Numbered from the stretch's first letter, positions 42,640 to 53,333 are shown. The stretch is DNA of 64,000 nt from Sphingomonas aracearum (GCF_003345355.1 NZ_QQNB01000001.1:558001-622000), one strand, 5' to 3'. Made by a program: numbers and translations. The notes: generated from the letters alone by a model not told the origin.

Positions 42640-42933
42640 ATGAAGAAGTTCCTCGCCGCCGCTGCCGTCACGCTCAGCCTGCTCGCTCCCGTCGCCGTCT
42701 ACGCGCGTACCGCGGAGAAGCAGAGCTTCAAGCATGAAGGTCAGACCTACGTCTACACCGTCACCGACAAGCAGGGCGCGACCGTTTACCAGGGCCGCCG
42801 CTTCCCGTCGGGCAGCGCGTTCCGCCTGGTGCGTCGTGGCGATTATGTGACCGGCCGTTCGGGCGGCACCCCGGTCGCCTTCCGCGTGGAATCGGCTCGC
42901 GGCACCGCAGCAATCACGGTTGCCGCGCGCTAA
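42640..42933 (+). CDS. small secreted protein
   Basis: The 97-residue product starts MKKFLAAAAVTLSLLAPVAV followed by YA, a clear signal peptide. The mature part (about 75 residues) is basic and beta-rich (YVYTVTDKQGATVYQGRRF, FRLVRRGDYVTGRSGG). Codon choice is more restricted than in the neighbours (GTC, CGT, CGC, ACC), which fits high expression. A GAAGGG ribosome site precedes it and a strong intrinsic terminator follows, so it is a monocistronic unit. The family is found in sphingomonads and its function is unknown. Confidence 0.8.
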   Translation: MKKFLAAAAVTLSLLAPVAVYARTAEKQSFKHEGQTYVYTVTDKQGATVYQGRRFPSGSAFRLVRRGDYVTGRSGGTPVAFRVESARGTAAITVAAR

Positions 42934-42957
42934 GCTCGGCAGGTTCGAATAGTTCGA

Positions 42958-42990
42958 GGCGGTCGCGGCGCAAGTCGCGGCCGCCTTTTT
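42958..42990 (+). terminator. intrinsic terminator after the small secreted protein gene
   Basis: GGCGGTCGCG (42958-42967) pairs with CGCGGCCGCC (42976-42985) over 10 bp with one T-G pair, around GCGCAAGT, followed by five T. It begins 24 bp after the stop codon. Confidence 0.92.
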
Positions 42991-43527
42991 CGTGGCGGCA
43001 TGCGAGGCACGACGTTCAGCGAGAACGAGGATGGCCCCGTTCCTGCCGGTCGCCAGACGCTGTGGAAGCGGTCGTGCGTGGCGGTGCGATTGAGCCAGGA
43101 CGCATCAAGCCACCTGCTTCCGCTCCAAACCGGGTAGAAGGTGGCGGAATTTGCCGGCCGGAAGGCAGGCGCGGAACCGAGCCGCTCATGGCTCGCGCGC
43201 GTTGTTCCCGCTTTGAAGGGAGTGCGCTCGGCGGCGACAATCCGATCGCCGGGCTTCAGCGTCCAGCGGCCGCCCGGATCGTGGCGCGCCTGCACACGCC
43301 CTCGCTCACAACGCTCGCCCCGCCTGGCCCGACCCCGCCCCGTCGCCCAAGGCGCGCGCAAACTCGAAGGAAGGCCGATCAGCGGCGCGGGCGAGACAGG
43401 CGCGGCTGGCGATGAGATCAAGCGGCGTGGCGGCCTTCCAACGAAGCGCCCTCCCGTGGCACGATGCCCGCCGCCGCGTCGGCCGGGCGGCACAAGGCGC
43501 TCGCGTTGCCTCATGCTCCCGTCCGGC
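42991..43527. other. 537-bp stretch without a convincing gene
   Basis: Between the terminator and the dnaJ stop I find no frame with recognisable domains, a good start and normal codon bias. A minus-strand open frame runs nearly the whole length, but its composition (Arg/Pro-rich, few aliphatic runs) looks like a GC-driven shadow. A local segment WTLKPGDRIVAAERTPFKAG reads like protein and could be a decayed gene fragment. dapB, which often follows dnaJ, is not here. Confidence 0.5.
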
Positions 43528-44661
43528 TTATGCCCCGAACGCGGTTTTCACCTTCTGGAAGAAGCCGCTGGTCTGCGGGCATTCCTCGCCGGTTTCGGTC
43601 TCGCGAAACGCTTCCAGCAACTCGCGCTGGCGGGCGGTGAGACGGGTCGGCGTTTCCACGTCCACGCGGATGACCAGATCGCCACGCCCGCGGCCCTGCA
43701 GCACCGGCATGCCGGCGCCGCGCTGGCGCACCTCGCGACCCGACTGGGTGCCCGGCGCGATCTTCACCGGGTACAGCTCGCCATCCGGGCCGGGAATGTC
43801 GATCGTCCCGCCCAATGCGGCGGTAGTGAAGCTGATCGGCGCAGTGGCGAACAAGGTCGTGCCTTCGCGCGTGAAGATGCTGTGCCGCTGCACGTGCAGG
43901 AAGATGTAGAGGTCACCCGCCGGCGCGCCGCGCAGGCCCGCCTCGCCTTCGCCGGCAAGACGGATGCGCGTGCCCTCGTCCACCCCGGGCGGCACGTTGA
44001 CGGTGAGCGTCTTGGTCTTGTCTACGCGGCCCTCGCCGCGGCAGGCCGTGCACGGGTCGGCGATCATCTCGCCCGCGCCGTGGCAGGTCGGGCAGGTGCG
44101 CTCGACCACGAAGAAGCCCTGCTGCGCGCGCACCTTGCCGTGGCCGCCGCAGGTGGTGCACCGCTTCACGCTCGTGCCGGGGGTCGCGCCGGAGCCCTCG
44201 CAGGTGTCGCAGGCGGCGGACACGTCCACCGTGATCTGCTCCTCGCGACCATGGAACGCATCTTCCAGCGTGATTTCCATGTCGTAGCGCAGGTCCGCGC
44301 CGCGCCGCGGGCTGGAACGGCCACCGCCGCCGCCGCGCTGGCCGCCCATGAACTCGCCGAAGATGTCCTCGAAAATGTCGCTGAAGGCCGAGGCATCGCC
44401 GAAGCCCGCTCCGCGCCCGCCGCCGGCCCCGCCGTTCTTGAATGCGGCATGGCCGAAGCGATCATAGGCCGCGCGCTTCTGCGGATCCTTCAGGCAGTCA
44501 TAGGCCTCGCTGATGGCCTTGAACTTCGCCTCGGAGTCCTTGCACCCGGCATTGCGGTCCGGGTGAAATTTCATCGCCAGCTTGCGATAGGACGACTTGA
44601 TCGTCGCATCGTCCGCGGTGCGCTCGCATTCGAGCAGCTCGTAATAATCGACTTCGGTCAT
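43528..44661 (-). CDS. dnaJ: chaperone DnaJ
   Basis: The 377-residue co-chaperone has the J domain with HPD in [10 protein letters not shown], a Gly/Phe-rich linker ([20 protein letters not shown]), four zinc-binding CxxCxGxG repeats ([32 protein letters not shown]) and the C-terminal substrate-binding domains. It delivers unfolded proteins to DnaK and stimulates its ATPase. It lies 65 bp after dnaK. A long hairpin fills the gap. Confidence 0.98.
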   Translation of the reverse strand: MTEVDYYELLECERTADDATIKSSYRKLAMKFHPDRNAGCKDSEAKFKAISEAYDCLKDPQKRAAYDRFGHAAFKNGGAGGGRGAGFGDASAFSDIFEDIFGEFMGGQRGGGGGRSSPRRGADLRYDMEITLEDAFHGREEQITVDVSAACDTCEGSGATPGTSVKRCTTCGGHGKVRAQQGFFVVERTCPTCHGAGEMIADPCTACRGEGRVDKTKTLTVNVPPGVDEGTRIRLAGEGEAGLRGAPAGDLYIFLHVQRHSIFTREGTTLFATAPISFTTAALGGTIDIPGPDGELYPVKIAPGTQSGREVRQRGAGMPVLQGRGRGDLVIRVDVETPTRLTARQRELLEAFRETETGEECPQTSGFFQKVKTAFGA

Positions 44662-44680
44662 GCGATCCCCGCGCAGGCAA

Positions 44681-44719
44681 GAGCCGCCCGCCCTTCACCA
44701 ATCGAAGGACGGGCGGCTC
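44681..44719 (-). promoter_or_regulatory. 16-bp hairpin between dnaK and dnaJ
   Basis: GAGCCGCCCGCCCTTC at 44681-44696 pairs with GAAGGACGGGCGGCTC at 44704-44719 (15 of 16 positions) around ACCAATC. There is no T tract on the dnaJ side, so it is more likely a partial attenuator or an mRNA-stabilising structure that keeps DnaK above DnaJ than a full terminator. That role is inferred. Confidence 0.7.
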
Positions 44720-44726
44720 GCACCCC

Positions 44727-46625
44727 TTACGCCTTGTTGTCGTCGACGTCGGAGAACTCGGCGTCGACCACGTCTTCGCCGCCGGCCTCGCTGCCCGCGG
44801 CAGGCGACGCCTCGGACTGGGCCTGCTTCTCGTAGATCGCCTGGCCGAGCTTCATGGCCACCTGCGCCAGCGCGTTGGCCTTGTCCTTCATCGCCTCGGC
44901 GTCGTTGGACTCAACCGCGGTCTTCGCCTCGGCAATGGCCGCCTCGATCTCGGACTTGAGGCTCGCATCCACCTTGTCGCCGTTCTCGGCGAGCTGCTTC
45001 TCAGTGGTGTGGATCAGCGATTCGGCGTTGTTCTTCGCCTCCGCGCCTTCGCGCCGCTTCTTGTCCTCGTCGGCGAACTTCTCGGCATCGCGCACCATCT
45101 GCTCGATGTCGTTGTCCGACAGACCGCCCGAGGCCTGGATGCGGATCTGCTGCTCCTTGCCGGTGCCCTTGTCCTTGGCGGACACGTTGACGAGGCCGTT
45201 GGCGTCGATGTCGAACGTCACCTCGATCTGCGGCACGCCGCGCGGCGCCGGCGGGATGCCGACCAGATCGAACTGGCCGAGCAGCTTGTTGTCCGCCGCC
45301 ATCTCGCGCTCGCCCTGGAACACGCGGATCGTCACCGCCTGCTGGTTGTCGTCCGCGGTCGAGTAGGTCTGCGCCTTCTTGGTCGGGATCGTGGTGTTGC
45401 GGTCGATCATGCGGGTGAACACGCCGCCCAGCGTCTCGATGCCGAGGCTCAGCGGGGTCACGTCGAGCAGCAGCACGTCCTTCACGTCACCCTGCAGCAC
45501 GCCGGCCTGGATGGCCGCGCCCATGGCGACCACCTCGTCCGGGTTCACGCCGGTGTGCGGCTCCTTGCCGAAGAACGACTTCACGACGTCGCGCACCTTG
45601 GGCATGCGGGTCATGCCGCCCACCAGCACCACTTCGCTGATGTCCGCCGCCTTCACGCCGGCATCGGCCAGCGCCTTCTTGCACGGCTCCAGCGTGCGCT
45701 GGATCAGGTCATCGACCAGACGCTCCAGATCGGCGCGGGTGATCGACTTGACCAGGTGCTTCGGGCCGTTCTGGTCGGCGGTGATGAAGGGCAGGTTCAC
45801 TTCGGTCGACTGCGCCGAGCTGAGCTCGATCTTCGCCTTCTCGGCGGCTTCCTTCAGCCGCTGTAGCGCCAGCTTGTCCTTGGTGAGGTCGATGCCCTCG
45901 GCCTTCTGGAAGTCCGATGCCAGGAAGTTCAGGAGCTTGTTGTCGAAGTCCTCGCCGCCCAGGAACGTGTCGCCGTTGGTGGCCTTCACCTCGAACACGC
46001 CATCGCCGATCTCCAGGATGGAGATGTCGAACGTGCCGCCGCCAAGGTCATAAACCGCGATGGTCTTGTTGTTGTCCTTGTCGAGGCCGTAGGCGAGCGC
46101 CGCCGCCGTCGGCTCGTTGATGATGCGCAGCACTTCGAGGCCCGCGATCTGGCCCGCGTCCTTAGTCGCCTGGCGCTGTGCGTCGTTGAAGTATGCCGGC
46201 ACGGTGATGACCGCCTGGGTCACCGTCTCGCCGAGATAGGCCTCGGCGGTTTCCTTCATCTTCTGAAGCGTGAAGGCCGAGATCTGCGATGGCGAATAGT
46301 CCTTGCCGCCGGCCTGCACCCACGCGTCGCCATTCTGGCCGCGCACGATGTGGTACGGCACCAGCTCGGTGTCCTTCTTGGTGATCGGATCGTCGAAACG
46401 GCGCCCGATCAGGCGCTTCACCGCAAACACGGTGTTGTCCGGGTTGGTCACCGCCTGGCGCTTGGCGGGCTGGCCGATCAGGCGCTCGCCATCCTTCGCG
46501 AAGGCGACGATCGACGGCGTGGTGCGCGCACCTTCCGCATTCTCGATCACCTTGGGGCTGCCGCCTTCCATCACGGAAACGCAGCTGTTGGTCGTGCCCA
46601 GGTCGATACCGATTACTTTTGCCAT
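44727..46625 (-). CDS. dnaK: chaperone DnaK (Hsp70)
   Basis: The 632-residue Hsp70 starts [20 protein letters not shown] after the initiator Met, with the ATPase signatures [14 protein letters not shown] and [13 protein letters not shown]. The substrate domain begins near residue 385 ([17 protein letters not shown]) and the lid ends in [14 protein letters not shown]. Length and motifs are normal. A sigma-32-type promoter lies upstream. dnaJ follows on the same strand, while grpE is 5 kb away with hrcA. Confidence 0.99.
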   Translation of the reverse strand: MAKVIGIDLGTTNSCVSVMEGGSPKVIENAEGARTTPSIVAFAKDGERLIGQPAKRQAVTNPDNTVFAVKRLIGRRFDDPITKKDTELVPYHIVRGQNGDAWVQAGGKDYSPSQISAFTLQKMKETAEAYLGETVTQAVITVPAYFNDAQRQATKDAGQIAGLEVLRIINEPTAAALAYGLDKDNNKTIAVYDLGGGTFDISILEIGDGVFEVKATNGDTFLGGEDFDNKLLNFLASDFQKAEGIDLTKDKLALQRLKEAAEKAKIELSSAQSTEVNLPFITADQNGPKHLVKSITRADLERLVDDLIQRTLEPCKKALADAGVKAADISEVVLVGGMTRMPKVRDVVKSFFGKEPHTGVNPDEVVAMGAAIQAGVLQGDVKDVLLLDVTPLSLGIETLGGVFTRMIDRNTTIPTKKAQTYSTADDNQQAVTIRVFQGEREMAADNKLLGQFDLVGIPPAPRGVPQIEVTFDIDANGLVNVSAKDKGTGKEQQIRIQASGGLSDNDIEQMVRDAEKFADEDKKRREGAEAKNNAESLIHTTEKQLAENGDKVDASLKSEIEAAIAEAKTAVESNDAEAMKDKANALAQVAMKLGQAIYEKQAQSEASPAAGSEAGGEDVVDAEFSDVDDNKA

Positions 46626-46711
46626 TGGTCCTCTACGGCCCCCATCAACGAATGTTCATCCGAAAGCCCCCGAGCCCCTCACGAGAGGCGGCCGGACGCC
46701 TGTTACGGAGG

Positions 46712-46741
46712 CGATATAGGAGGGCTTGCGCTTGCCGCAAG
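46712..46741 (-). promoter_or_regulatory. RpoH-type heat shock promoter of dnaK
   Basis: On the minus strand CTTG (46741-46738) is followed after 17 bp by CCTATATCG (46720-46712), which fits the alphaproteobacterial sigma-32 consensus CTTG-N17-CYTATNT. It lies 87 bp before the dnaK ATG. It overlaps upstream in-frame codons of the divergent copper chaperone gene, which argues for that gene's later start. Confidence 0.8.
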
Positions 46742-46794
46742 ATTTTCACGTGCGTAGGGAACCGCTTGTGGTTTCCCGTTGTGGGAGAAGGTGG

Positions 46795-47241
46795 TTGCGC
46801 GCGTTGATACCCCTGACGATGATCGCCGCCGTTGCCGGCTGCGCGGAGGCGCCCAGGCAGCTGGAGGTGACGGGCGGCTATGTCCGCCTGTCCGCGGTGC
46901 CGCGCAACCCGGCCGCCGCCTATTTCACGATCCAGAACGGGCCGAGCGCGACGCGCCTCATCACGGTGACGAGCGAGGCGGTGATCCGCAGCGAGATGCA
47001 CGAAAGCAGGACGAATGCGGGCGGAATGTCGTCCATGAAGCCGTTGCAGGACGTGCCCGTCTCGGCAAACGGCACGCTGGAGTTCAAGCCGGGCGGCCGC
47101 CACGTGATGCTGTTCAACGTCAATCCGGGGGTGAAGCCGGGCTATCGCATGCTGTTCAGCTTCACCTTCGCCAACGGCCAGCGGCTGCAACGCCGCCTGC
47201 CGGTGATCGGCGCGGGCGATCCGGCGCCCGGCACCGAGTGA
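46795..47241 (+). CDS. PCu(A)C family copper chaperone, lipoprotein
   Basis: The 148-residue protein has a lipoprotein signal (LRALIPLTMIAAVAGC) and a PCuAC domain: GGYVRLSAVPRNPAAAYFTI, SEMHESRTNAGGMSSM and LEFKPGGRHVMLFNV. The Met/His set H..M (EMHES), M..M (GMSSM) and HVM forms the Cu(I) site, used to supply copper to cytochrome oxidase. I place the start at the TTG at 46795 because it follows GGGAGAAGG and gives a proper signal. A longer frame would overlap the dnaK promoter. The start is uncertain, the domain is not. Confidence 0.85.
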   Translation: MRALIPLTMIAAVAGCAEAPRQLEVTGGYVRLSAVPRNPAAAYFTIQNGPSATRLITVTSEAVIRSEMHESRTNAGGMSSMKPLQDVPVSANGTLEFKPGGRHVMLFNVNPGVKPGYRMLFSFTFANGQRLQRRLPVIGAGDPAPGTE

Positions 47242-47693
47242 CGCGCCCGCTCACCGCCGGCGAGATCGCGCTTGCCCGGACGATATTCGGGGACGCCATC
47301 GATTATGCGGGGGCGAGCATATCAGACCGGAAATGGGCGTTCTTCCAGCCGCGCGAGGTCGCGATGGCGCCGCGCGGATGCATCCATTTCCATCCCAGGG
47401 GCTCGCTCTACCGCGACGATTTCGCGACCTGCGGCCTGGCCGACCAGGGGCTGTTCCTGCACGAAATGACGCATGTCTGGCAGCATCAGCGCGGCATCTT
47501 CCTGCCGCTCGCGCGCCATCCCTTCTGCCGCTACGGCTATGCGGTGCATCCCGGCTGGACGCTGAAGCGCTACGGCATCGAGCAGCAGGCGGAGATCGTG
47601 CGGCACACCTTTCTGCTCCGCCGCGGGGCGAAGGTGGTGGGAGCACCGCCGCTGGCGACGTATGAGGGCATTCTGCCGTTCCAGGGCGGGTGA
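47238..47693 (+). CDS. 'vgr-related' protein with zinc-peptidase-like HEMTH motif
   Basis: The 151-residue protein begins with a GTG that overlaps the copper chaperone stop by 4 bp. It contains LADQGLFLHEMTHVWQHQRG, where HEMTH matches the HExxH zinc site of DUF4157-like metallopeptidases, preceded by GCIHFHPRGSLYRDDFATC and followed by IEQQAEIVRHTFLL with a possible third ligand Glu. Proteins of this type in sphingomonads are labelled 'vgr related', but no type VI genes are nearby. It has no signal peptide. Protease activity is inferred. Confidence 0.75.
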   Translation: MTRPLTAGEIALARTIFGDAIDYAGASISDRKWAFFQPREVAMAPRGCIHFHPRGSLYRDDFATCGLADQGLFLHEMTHVWQHQRGIFLPLARHPFCRYGYAVHPGWTLKRYGIEQQAEIVRHTFLLRRGAKVVGAPPLATYEGILPFQGG

Positions 47694-47765
47694 CGGGGCA
47701 AAGCGCCCCCCGCGACTGCCGGAGACTGTCGACCCTTAAGCTACGAGCTGCCCCACCCGAAGCGT

Positions 47766-47840
47766 GTTCCCGCGGAAGCGGGAACCCAGCGCCGCCGGCG
47801 GCATGTCTTGTGGCTCTGGACCCCCGCTTTCGCGGGGGCA
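47766..47840. repeat. double-hairpin repeat (GTTCCCGC / CCCCCGC)
   Basis: Two perfect hairpins, GTTCCCGC-ggaa-GCGGGAAC (47766-47785) and CCCCCGC-tttc-GCGGGGG (47821-47838), flank a GCCGCCGGCGGC palindrome. GGAACCCAGC and CTCTGGACCCCCGC mark the ends of a common sphingomonad intergenic repeat. It lies between convergent genes and could also act as a bidirectional transcription block. Confidence 0.8.
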
Positions 47841-47868
47841 CGGCGCATTTCAGGGATGAAGGGCAGCT

Positions 47869-48791
47869 CTAATCCAGCGCCGCACCGACATGCTCCTGCC
47901 CCCGTGCCTCTGCGAGCAATTGCTGCCGGTGCCGTTCGGCATAGCGGGCGCGCTGTTCGTCGCTGCGCCGGGCGTGACAGGACGGGCAACTCACGCCCTC
48001 GCGGTAGAGCGGCGAGGCGCGCTCCGCCTCGCCGAGCGGCCGCTGGCAGGCGCGGCACAGCGTGTGCGTGCCGGGCGACAGCCGGTGGCCGACCGCCACC
48101 CGCTCGTCGAACACGAAGCATTCGCCCTGCCAGCGGCTGTCGTGCTGTTCGACCGTTTCCAGATATTTGAGGATGCCGCCGTCCAGGTGGAACACGTCCT
48201 CGACGCCCTCGCCCTTCAGAAAGGCGGTGGACTTCTCGCAGCGGATGCCCCCGGTGCAGAACATCGCCACCCGGCGCTTGCCGGCAACCAGTTCCTCGCG
48301 ATGGTCGCGGAACCAGGCGGGGAAGTCGCGAAAGCTCTCGGTCTTCGGGTCCACCGCGCCGGCAAAGCTGCCGATCGCCACTTCGTAATCGTTGCGCGTG
48401 TCGATCAGCAGCGTTTCCGGATCGGCGATCAGCGCGTTCCACTCGGCCGGCGCCACATAGGTGCCGACGATCGCCAGCGGATCGACCCCCGGCACGCCCA
48501 TGGTCACGATTTCGCGCTTCACCCGCACCTTCATGCGGCGGAACGGCGGGGCGTCCGCAGCGGAGAACTTCACCGACAGGTCGGCGCAGCCGGGCAGCGC
48601 GCGGACGTGCGCCAGCACCGCCTCGATCGCAGGCCGGGCGCCGGCGATCGTGCCGTTGATCCCCTCGCCCGCCAGCAGCAGCGTGCCCTTCACGCCCCGC
48701 TCGCGGCACAAGGCGAGCAGCGGCCCGCGCAACGCCGCCGGATCGTCGAACCGCGCGAAGCGATACAGCGCGGCGACCTGAAGCGCCTCGC

Positions 48792-48795
<4 letters not shown>
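47869..48795 (-). CDS. trhO: tRNA uridine-34 hydroxylase TrhO (rhodanese family)
   Basis: The 308-residue protein has the N-terminal acylphosphatase-like domain ([20 protein letters not shown]), the central motif [19 protein letters not shown] and a rhodanese domain with active cysteine in [15 protein letters not shown]. The C-terminal zinc-type cysteines are present (CRACQRPL and CPSCHARR). TrhO makes 5-hydroxyuridine at tRNA wobble position 34 using oxygen. Its GTG start overlaps the threonine synthase stop by 4 bp. Confidence 0.92.
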
Positions 48796-50018
<1,223 letters not shown>

Positions 50019-50061
50019 GGCGCCAGCCATGCCGCCAATCGCGCCCGCCGCCAAGCCCGTG

Positions 50062-51171
50062 TCAGCGCCCGGCGAGCGTAGCGGCGCCCGCCTTGCCGGC
50101 CGCGCCCAGCCACGGCGACAGCGGTGCCCAGGGTACCGCCACGGGGTTGGCGCAGGCCGCCACCACATGCGGCAGTTCCGGGGTGAAGCTCAGGCCGGCG
50201 CGCGACAGGCCGATGTCCCAGAACTCGGCGGTGTTCAGCGTCTCGCGGCATTCCGCCTCCAGCTCGCCGGCGCGGGCAAGCAGGAAGTCCCGAAAGGCGG
50301 AGCGGAGCGCCACGCCATGATCCCGTCGGTCGATCGCGCCCGGCGCGAGCCAGCCGTGCAGATCGACTTCGCGGCCGGTGGTGCGATCAAAGACGAGCGA
50401 GCTGTTGGTGCCGTCCGGATGCGCCCCGCCGCAATAATAGCCGACCAATTCGGTGGCGGCGAGCCAGCGCGGCGTGATCAGCGTGGGCGTTACCCGCGCC
50501 TCGTAATCGCCTCCGCCGCTCGGCGAGGCGAGCGCGCCGGTGATGCAACCGTACCAGTCGCTGCCGGTCGCGCTTGCCGGCATCAGCTCCCGCAGCCGGG
50601 CGTTGATCCGCACCGAGGCGGCGTCCGTTCCCGTAAGGGCGAAGCTTTCCAGCTTCACGTCGGGAAAGGCCGGACCAGCGTCGAAGGTCAGCCGCGTGTA
50701 GCTCTCGCCAGCCAGCCTGGCCGGGGTGGATGCAACGCGAAGAAAGCGCAGCCGCGGGCCGTTGAACGCCACGCCGGCGCACGGCTCCTCGTCTCCGGCG
50801 GCAAGCCGCGTCAAACGGAAGGGCAGTCGCCGCGCCCCGTATCGCCAGCTTCCCGCCAGCAGCCGCGGGCCGACCGTCGCAAAGGTCCAGCTCGGCCCGG
50901 CGGTCCCCTGCGGCCGGTCCGCCTTTTCCGCCCACACCCGCGAGCCGCCTGCCTGCTCCAGCCGGATCGGGCGCAGCCTGGACAGATAATAATAGCTGCC
51001 GAAACCGCCGCCCAGGCCGTCCCGGGCAAGGCAGGCGCGAACGGGCAGCGAGCCCACCTGTCCCTGCCACACGCCGGCCCATGCCGGCTCCGGCGCCCGA
51101 TCGCCTGCCGAGGCCGGCTGGGCGGACCCGGCCAGGAGCGCCGTGGCCAGAACCGCGAGCGCTCCCGCCAC
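50062..51171 (-). CDS. hypothetical exported protein
   Basis: The 369-residue protein starts with a GTG at 51171 (VAGALAVLATALLAGSAQPA), a signal peptide ending at ASA. The body is beta-rich, with WAGVWQGQVGSLPVRACLAR near the N-terminus and VGYYCGGAHPDGTNSSLVFD later, which resembles DUF3298-type segments that follow a 'YCGGAHP' motif. Paired cysteines suggest periplasmic disulfides. It begins 3 bp after the grpE stop, so it is probably co-transcribed with grpE. No activity is known to me. Confidence 0.75.
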   Translation of the reverse strand: MAGALAVLATALLAGSAQPASAGDRAPEPAWAGVWQGQVGSLPVRACLARDGLGGGFGSYYYLSRLRPIRLEQAGGSRVWAEKADRPQGTAGPSWTFATVGPRLLAGSWRYGARRLPFRLTRLAAGDEEPCAGVAFNGPRLRFLRVASTPARLAGESYTRLTFDAGPAFPDVKLESFALTGTDAASVRINARLRELMPASATGSDWYGCITGALASPSGGGDYEARVTPTLITPRWLAATELVGYYCGGAHPDGTNSSLVFDRTTGREVDLHGWLAPGAIDRRDHGVALRSAFRDFLLARAGELEAECRETLNTAEFWDIGLSRAGLSFTPELPHVVAACANPVAVPWAPLSPWLGAAGKAGAATLAGR

Positions 51172-51174
51172 CGG

Positions 51175-51726
51175 TCAGTCCGGCTTCTTCGCCACGGCCA
51201 CCAGCGCCGGGCGCAGCAGCCGGTCCTTGATCATGTAGCCGGACTGCATCTCCTGCACGATGGTGCCCGCTTCCTGGTCGCTGGGCATTTCCATCATCGC
51301 CTGGTGCTTGTTCGGATCGAGCTTTTCGCCCATCGCCGACAGCTTGGTGATGCCGTTGCGGCCAAACACCGCGGCCAGCTCGCGGCCGGTCGCTTCCAGA
51401 CCGACGACCAGGCCCTTGAACTTCTCGTCCTCGCGCAGCTCGGCGGGGATCGCCGCCAGCGCGCGCTCCAGATTGTCCGCCACCGACAGCACGTCGCGCG
51501 CGAAGCTGGTCGCGGCATAGGCGCGCGCGTCGCTGGCTTCCTTTTCGGCGCGGCGGCGCATGTTCTGGATGTCGGCCTGCGCATACAGCACCTGCTGCTT
51601 GGCCTCCGCCAGCTGGTTCTCCAGCTCGGCCGTGCGGTCATGCTCGGCCACCTCGGGCGCGGCTTCCGCGGTTTCTTCGCGCAGGTTTTCGGTGGCGGTT
51701 TCGGTGCCGCTCGTTTCTTCGGTCAT
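51175..51726 (-). CDS. grpE: nucleotide exchange factor GrpE
   Basis: The 183-residue protein has an acidic N-terminus, a long coiled coil (RTAELENQLAEAKQQVLYAQ, ADIQNMRRRAEKEASDARAY) and the C-terminal beta domain with the GrpE signature DPNKHQAMMEMPSDQEAGTI, VQEMQSGYMIKDRLLRPALV. It releases ADP from DnaK and acts as a thermosensor. It follows hrcA by 19 bp in the common hrcA-grpE pair. Confidence 0.97.
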   Translation of the reverse strand: MTEETSGTETATENLREETAEAAPEVAEHDRTAELENQLAEAKQQVLYAQADIQNMRRRAEKEASDARAYAATSFARDVLSVADNLERALAAIPAELREDEKFKGLVVGLEATGRELAAVFGRNGITKLSAMGEKLDPNKHQAMMEMPSDQEAGTIVQEMQSGYMIKDRLLRPALVAVAKKPD

Positions 51727-51745
51727 CGGTTCCCCGTGTTTCTTC

Positions 51746-52789
51746 TCAGGACATGAGCCGCGCGAGTGTCGCGGCAGTGAAATCCACCATGGGCACGACG
51801 CGCGCATAGTTCAACCGCGTGGGGCCGATCACGCCCACCACGCCGACCACCCGGCCGTCGCTGCCATGAAACGGCCGCGCGATCACGGACGAGCCGGACA
51901 GCGCGAACAGCTTGTTCTCCGCGCCGATGAAGATGCGGGTGGAATCGCCGGCGGCGGCGCTGTCCAGCAGGCGGGCCACCTCCTGCTTGCCTTCGAGATC
52001 GTCGAGCAGGTCGCGCACGCGCTCCAGATCCTCGGCGGCGGCGGCATCGATCAGTCGGCCCTGCCCGCGCACGATCAGCACCGGGCGGCGCTCGCCATCC
52101 TCGCTCCACACCGCCAGCCCCTGTTCGATCAGCGCGCGGGCCGCGGCGTCGAGCGCGGCGCGCCCATCCGCCAGTTCGCGCTCGATGCGCTGGCGTGCCT
52201 CCGTCAGCGTGCGGCCGGACAGCATGGCGGTCAGGTAATTGCCCGCTTCGGTCAGCGCGTCGGCCGTCATGCCCGGCGGCAGGTCGAGCAGCCGGTTCTC
52301 CACCGAGCCGTCGTCGGCCACCAGCACGGCCAGCGCCCGGTCCGGCGACAAGCGTACGAAGCCCAGCTGGCGCAGCACGATCTCGCGCTTGGGCACCATG
52401 ACGAGCCCGGCACAAGCCGACAGGCCGGACAGGGCAAGCGTGGTGGCGGCAAGCGCCTCCTCCACCGGCCCGGCGCGGCCCGCTCGCGCCTCGATCGCCG
52501 CGCGCTCCTCCGCCGAGGGCTCCAGCGCGTGCATCATGCCGTCGACGAACAGGCGCAGGCCGGTTTCGGTCGGCAGGCGCCCGGCGCTGGTGTGCGGCGC
52601 GGCGAGCAGGCCGGCTTCCTCCAAATCCTGCATGACGTTGCGGATGGAGGCCGGCGACAGGTTCAGCCCCGATCGCTGCGCAATGGTGCGCGAGCCCACC
52701 GGCGACCCGCTGGCGATGTAGCTTTCCACCACCACGCGGAACACGTCGCGGGCGCGATCGGTCAGGTCGGTGACGGGAGGAGCGGGCAT
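51746..52789 (-). CDS. hrcA: heat-inducible transcription repressor HrcA
   Basis: The 347-residue repressor has the N-terminal winged helix (ARDVFRVVVESYIASGSPVG, SRTIAQRSGLNLSPASIRNV), a central GAF-like domain and the conserved C-terminal SVIARPFHGSDGRVVGVVGV. HrcA binds CIRCE operators, with GroEL as the folding sensor. I found no CIRCE element upstream of dnaK or hrcA here, so its targets, probably groESL, must lie elsewhere. Confidence 0.96.
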   Translation of the reverse strand: MPAPPVTDLTDRARDVFRVVVESYIASGSPVGSRTIAQRSGLNLSPASIRNVMQDLEEAGLLAAPHTSAGRLPTETGLRLFVDGMMHALEPSAEERAAIEARAGRAGPVEEALAATTLALSGLSACAGLVMVPKREIVLRQLGFVRLSPDRALAVLVADDGSVENRLLDLPPGMTADALTEAGNYLTAMLSGRTLTEARQRIERELADGRAALDAAARALIEQGLAVWSEDGERRPVLIVRGQGRLIDAAAAEDLERVRDLLDDLEGKQEVARLLDSAAAGDSTRIFIGAENKLFALSGSSVIARPFHGSDGRVVGVVGVIGPTRLNYARVVPMVDFTAATLARLMS

Positions 52790-52862
52790 GACCCTTATCT
52801 AGGCCGCCGCCCGCCGTCCGTCATCCCCGCCCATCCCTCCCGCCGCATCGATCGGCCGGAAT

Positions 52863-53333
52863 TCAGCGCTTGCCGATGAACGCCGAGCGATCGCCGATGA
52901 ACGCGGCGATCGGCAGCGCCTCGGGCGCGCTGCGGATCGTCTCGCGCATGCGCTGCGCCTTGGGGCCGCCGCAGCCCATGTAGAGCGACAGGTGTGCGGG
53001 CTTGCGGCCGCCCCCCGACCAGCCGATCTCCGTCGTCGGCATGTCGGTGGGCGCCGGGCCGCAGGCAGGATTGTCCGGCGTCAGGCGCACGGTGCCGACC
53101 GGACGGCTGGCGATCAGGCGCCGGCGAAAGGCGACATATTGCCGCTTGCTCACGCGGAAATGCCGCACGCCGGTGGCCGCGGTGAACATCCTGCCCTCGA
53201 ACGTCCCTTGCCCATCCGCCGAGACGCTGACCTTGTACACCGGGCAGGAGCCAAAGCAGCGGCCCGTCTCGTAGGTGATGGTCTCCGGCGCGTTCACGCC
53301 GGCAAGCGCCAGCGCGGCAAGAAGGATGGACAC
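52863..53333 (-). CDS. DUF6438 domain protein with signal peptide
   Basis: The 156-residue protein begins with a GTG at 53333 after GGGAGC (VSILLAALALAGVNA, a short signal peptide). The core ITYETGRCFGSCPVYKVSVS matches the DUF6438 motif, in which two close cysteines (CFGSC) probably form a disulfide. Two more cysteines follow (NPACGPAP, MGCGGPK). It is divergent from rph with 80 bp between starts. The function of the domain is unknown. Confidence 0.8.
   Translation of the reverse strand: MSILLAALALAGVNAPETITYETGRCFGSCPVYKVSVSADGQGTFEGRMFTAATGVRHFRVSKRQYVAFRRRLIASRPVGTVRLTPDNPACGPAPTDMPTTEIGWSGGGRKPAHLSLYMGCGGPKAQRMRETIRSAPEALPIAAFIGDRSAFIGKR

Noticed and set aside
47238..47693. Type VI secretion link for the vgr-related protein
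   Set aside because: The label is historical. No VgrG domain is visible and no type VI genes occur in the window.
52790..52862. CIRCE operator upstream of hrcA
   Set aside because: No TTAGCACTC-N9-GAGTGCTAA or close variant is present here or before dnaK.
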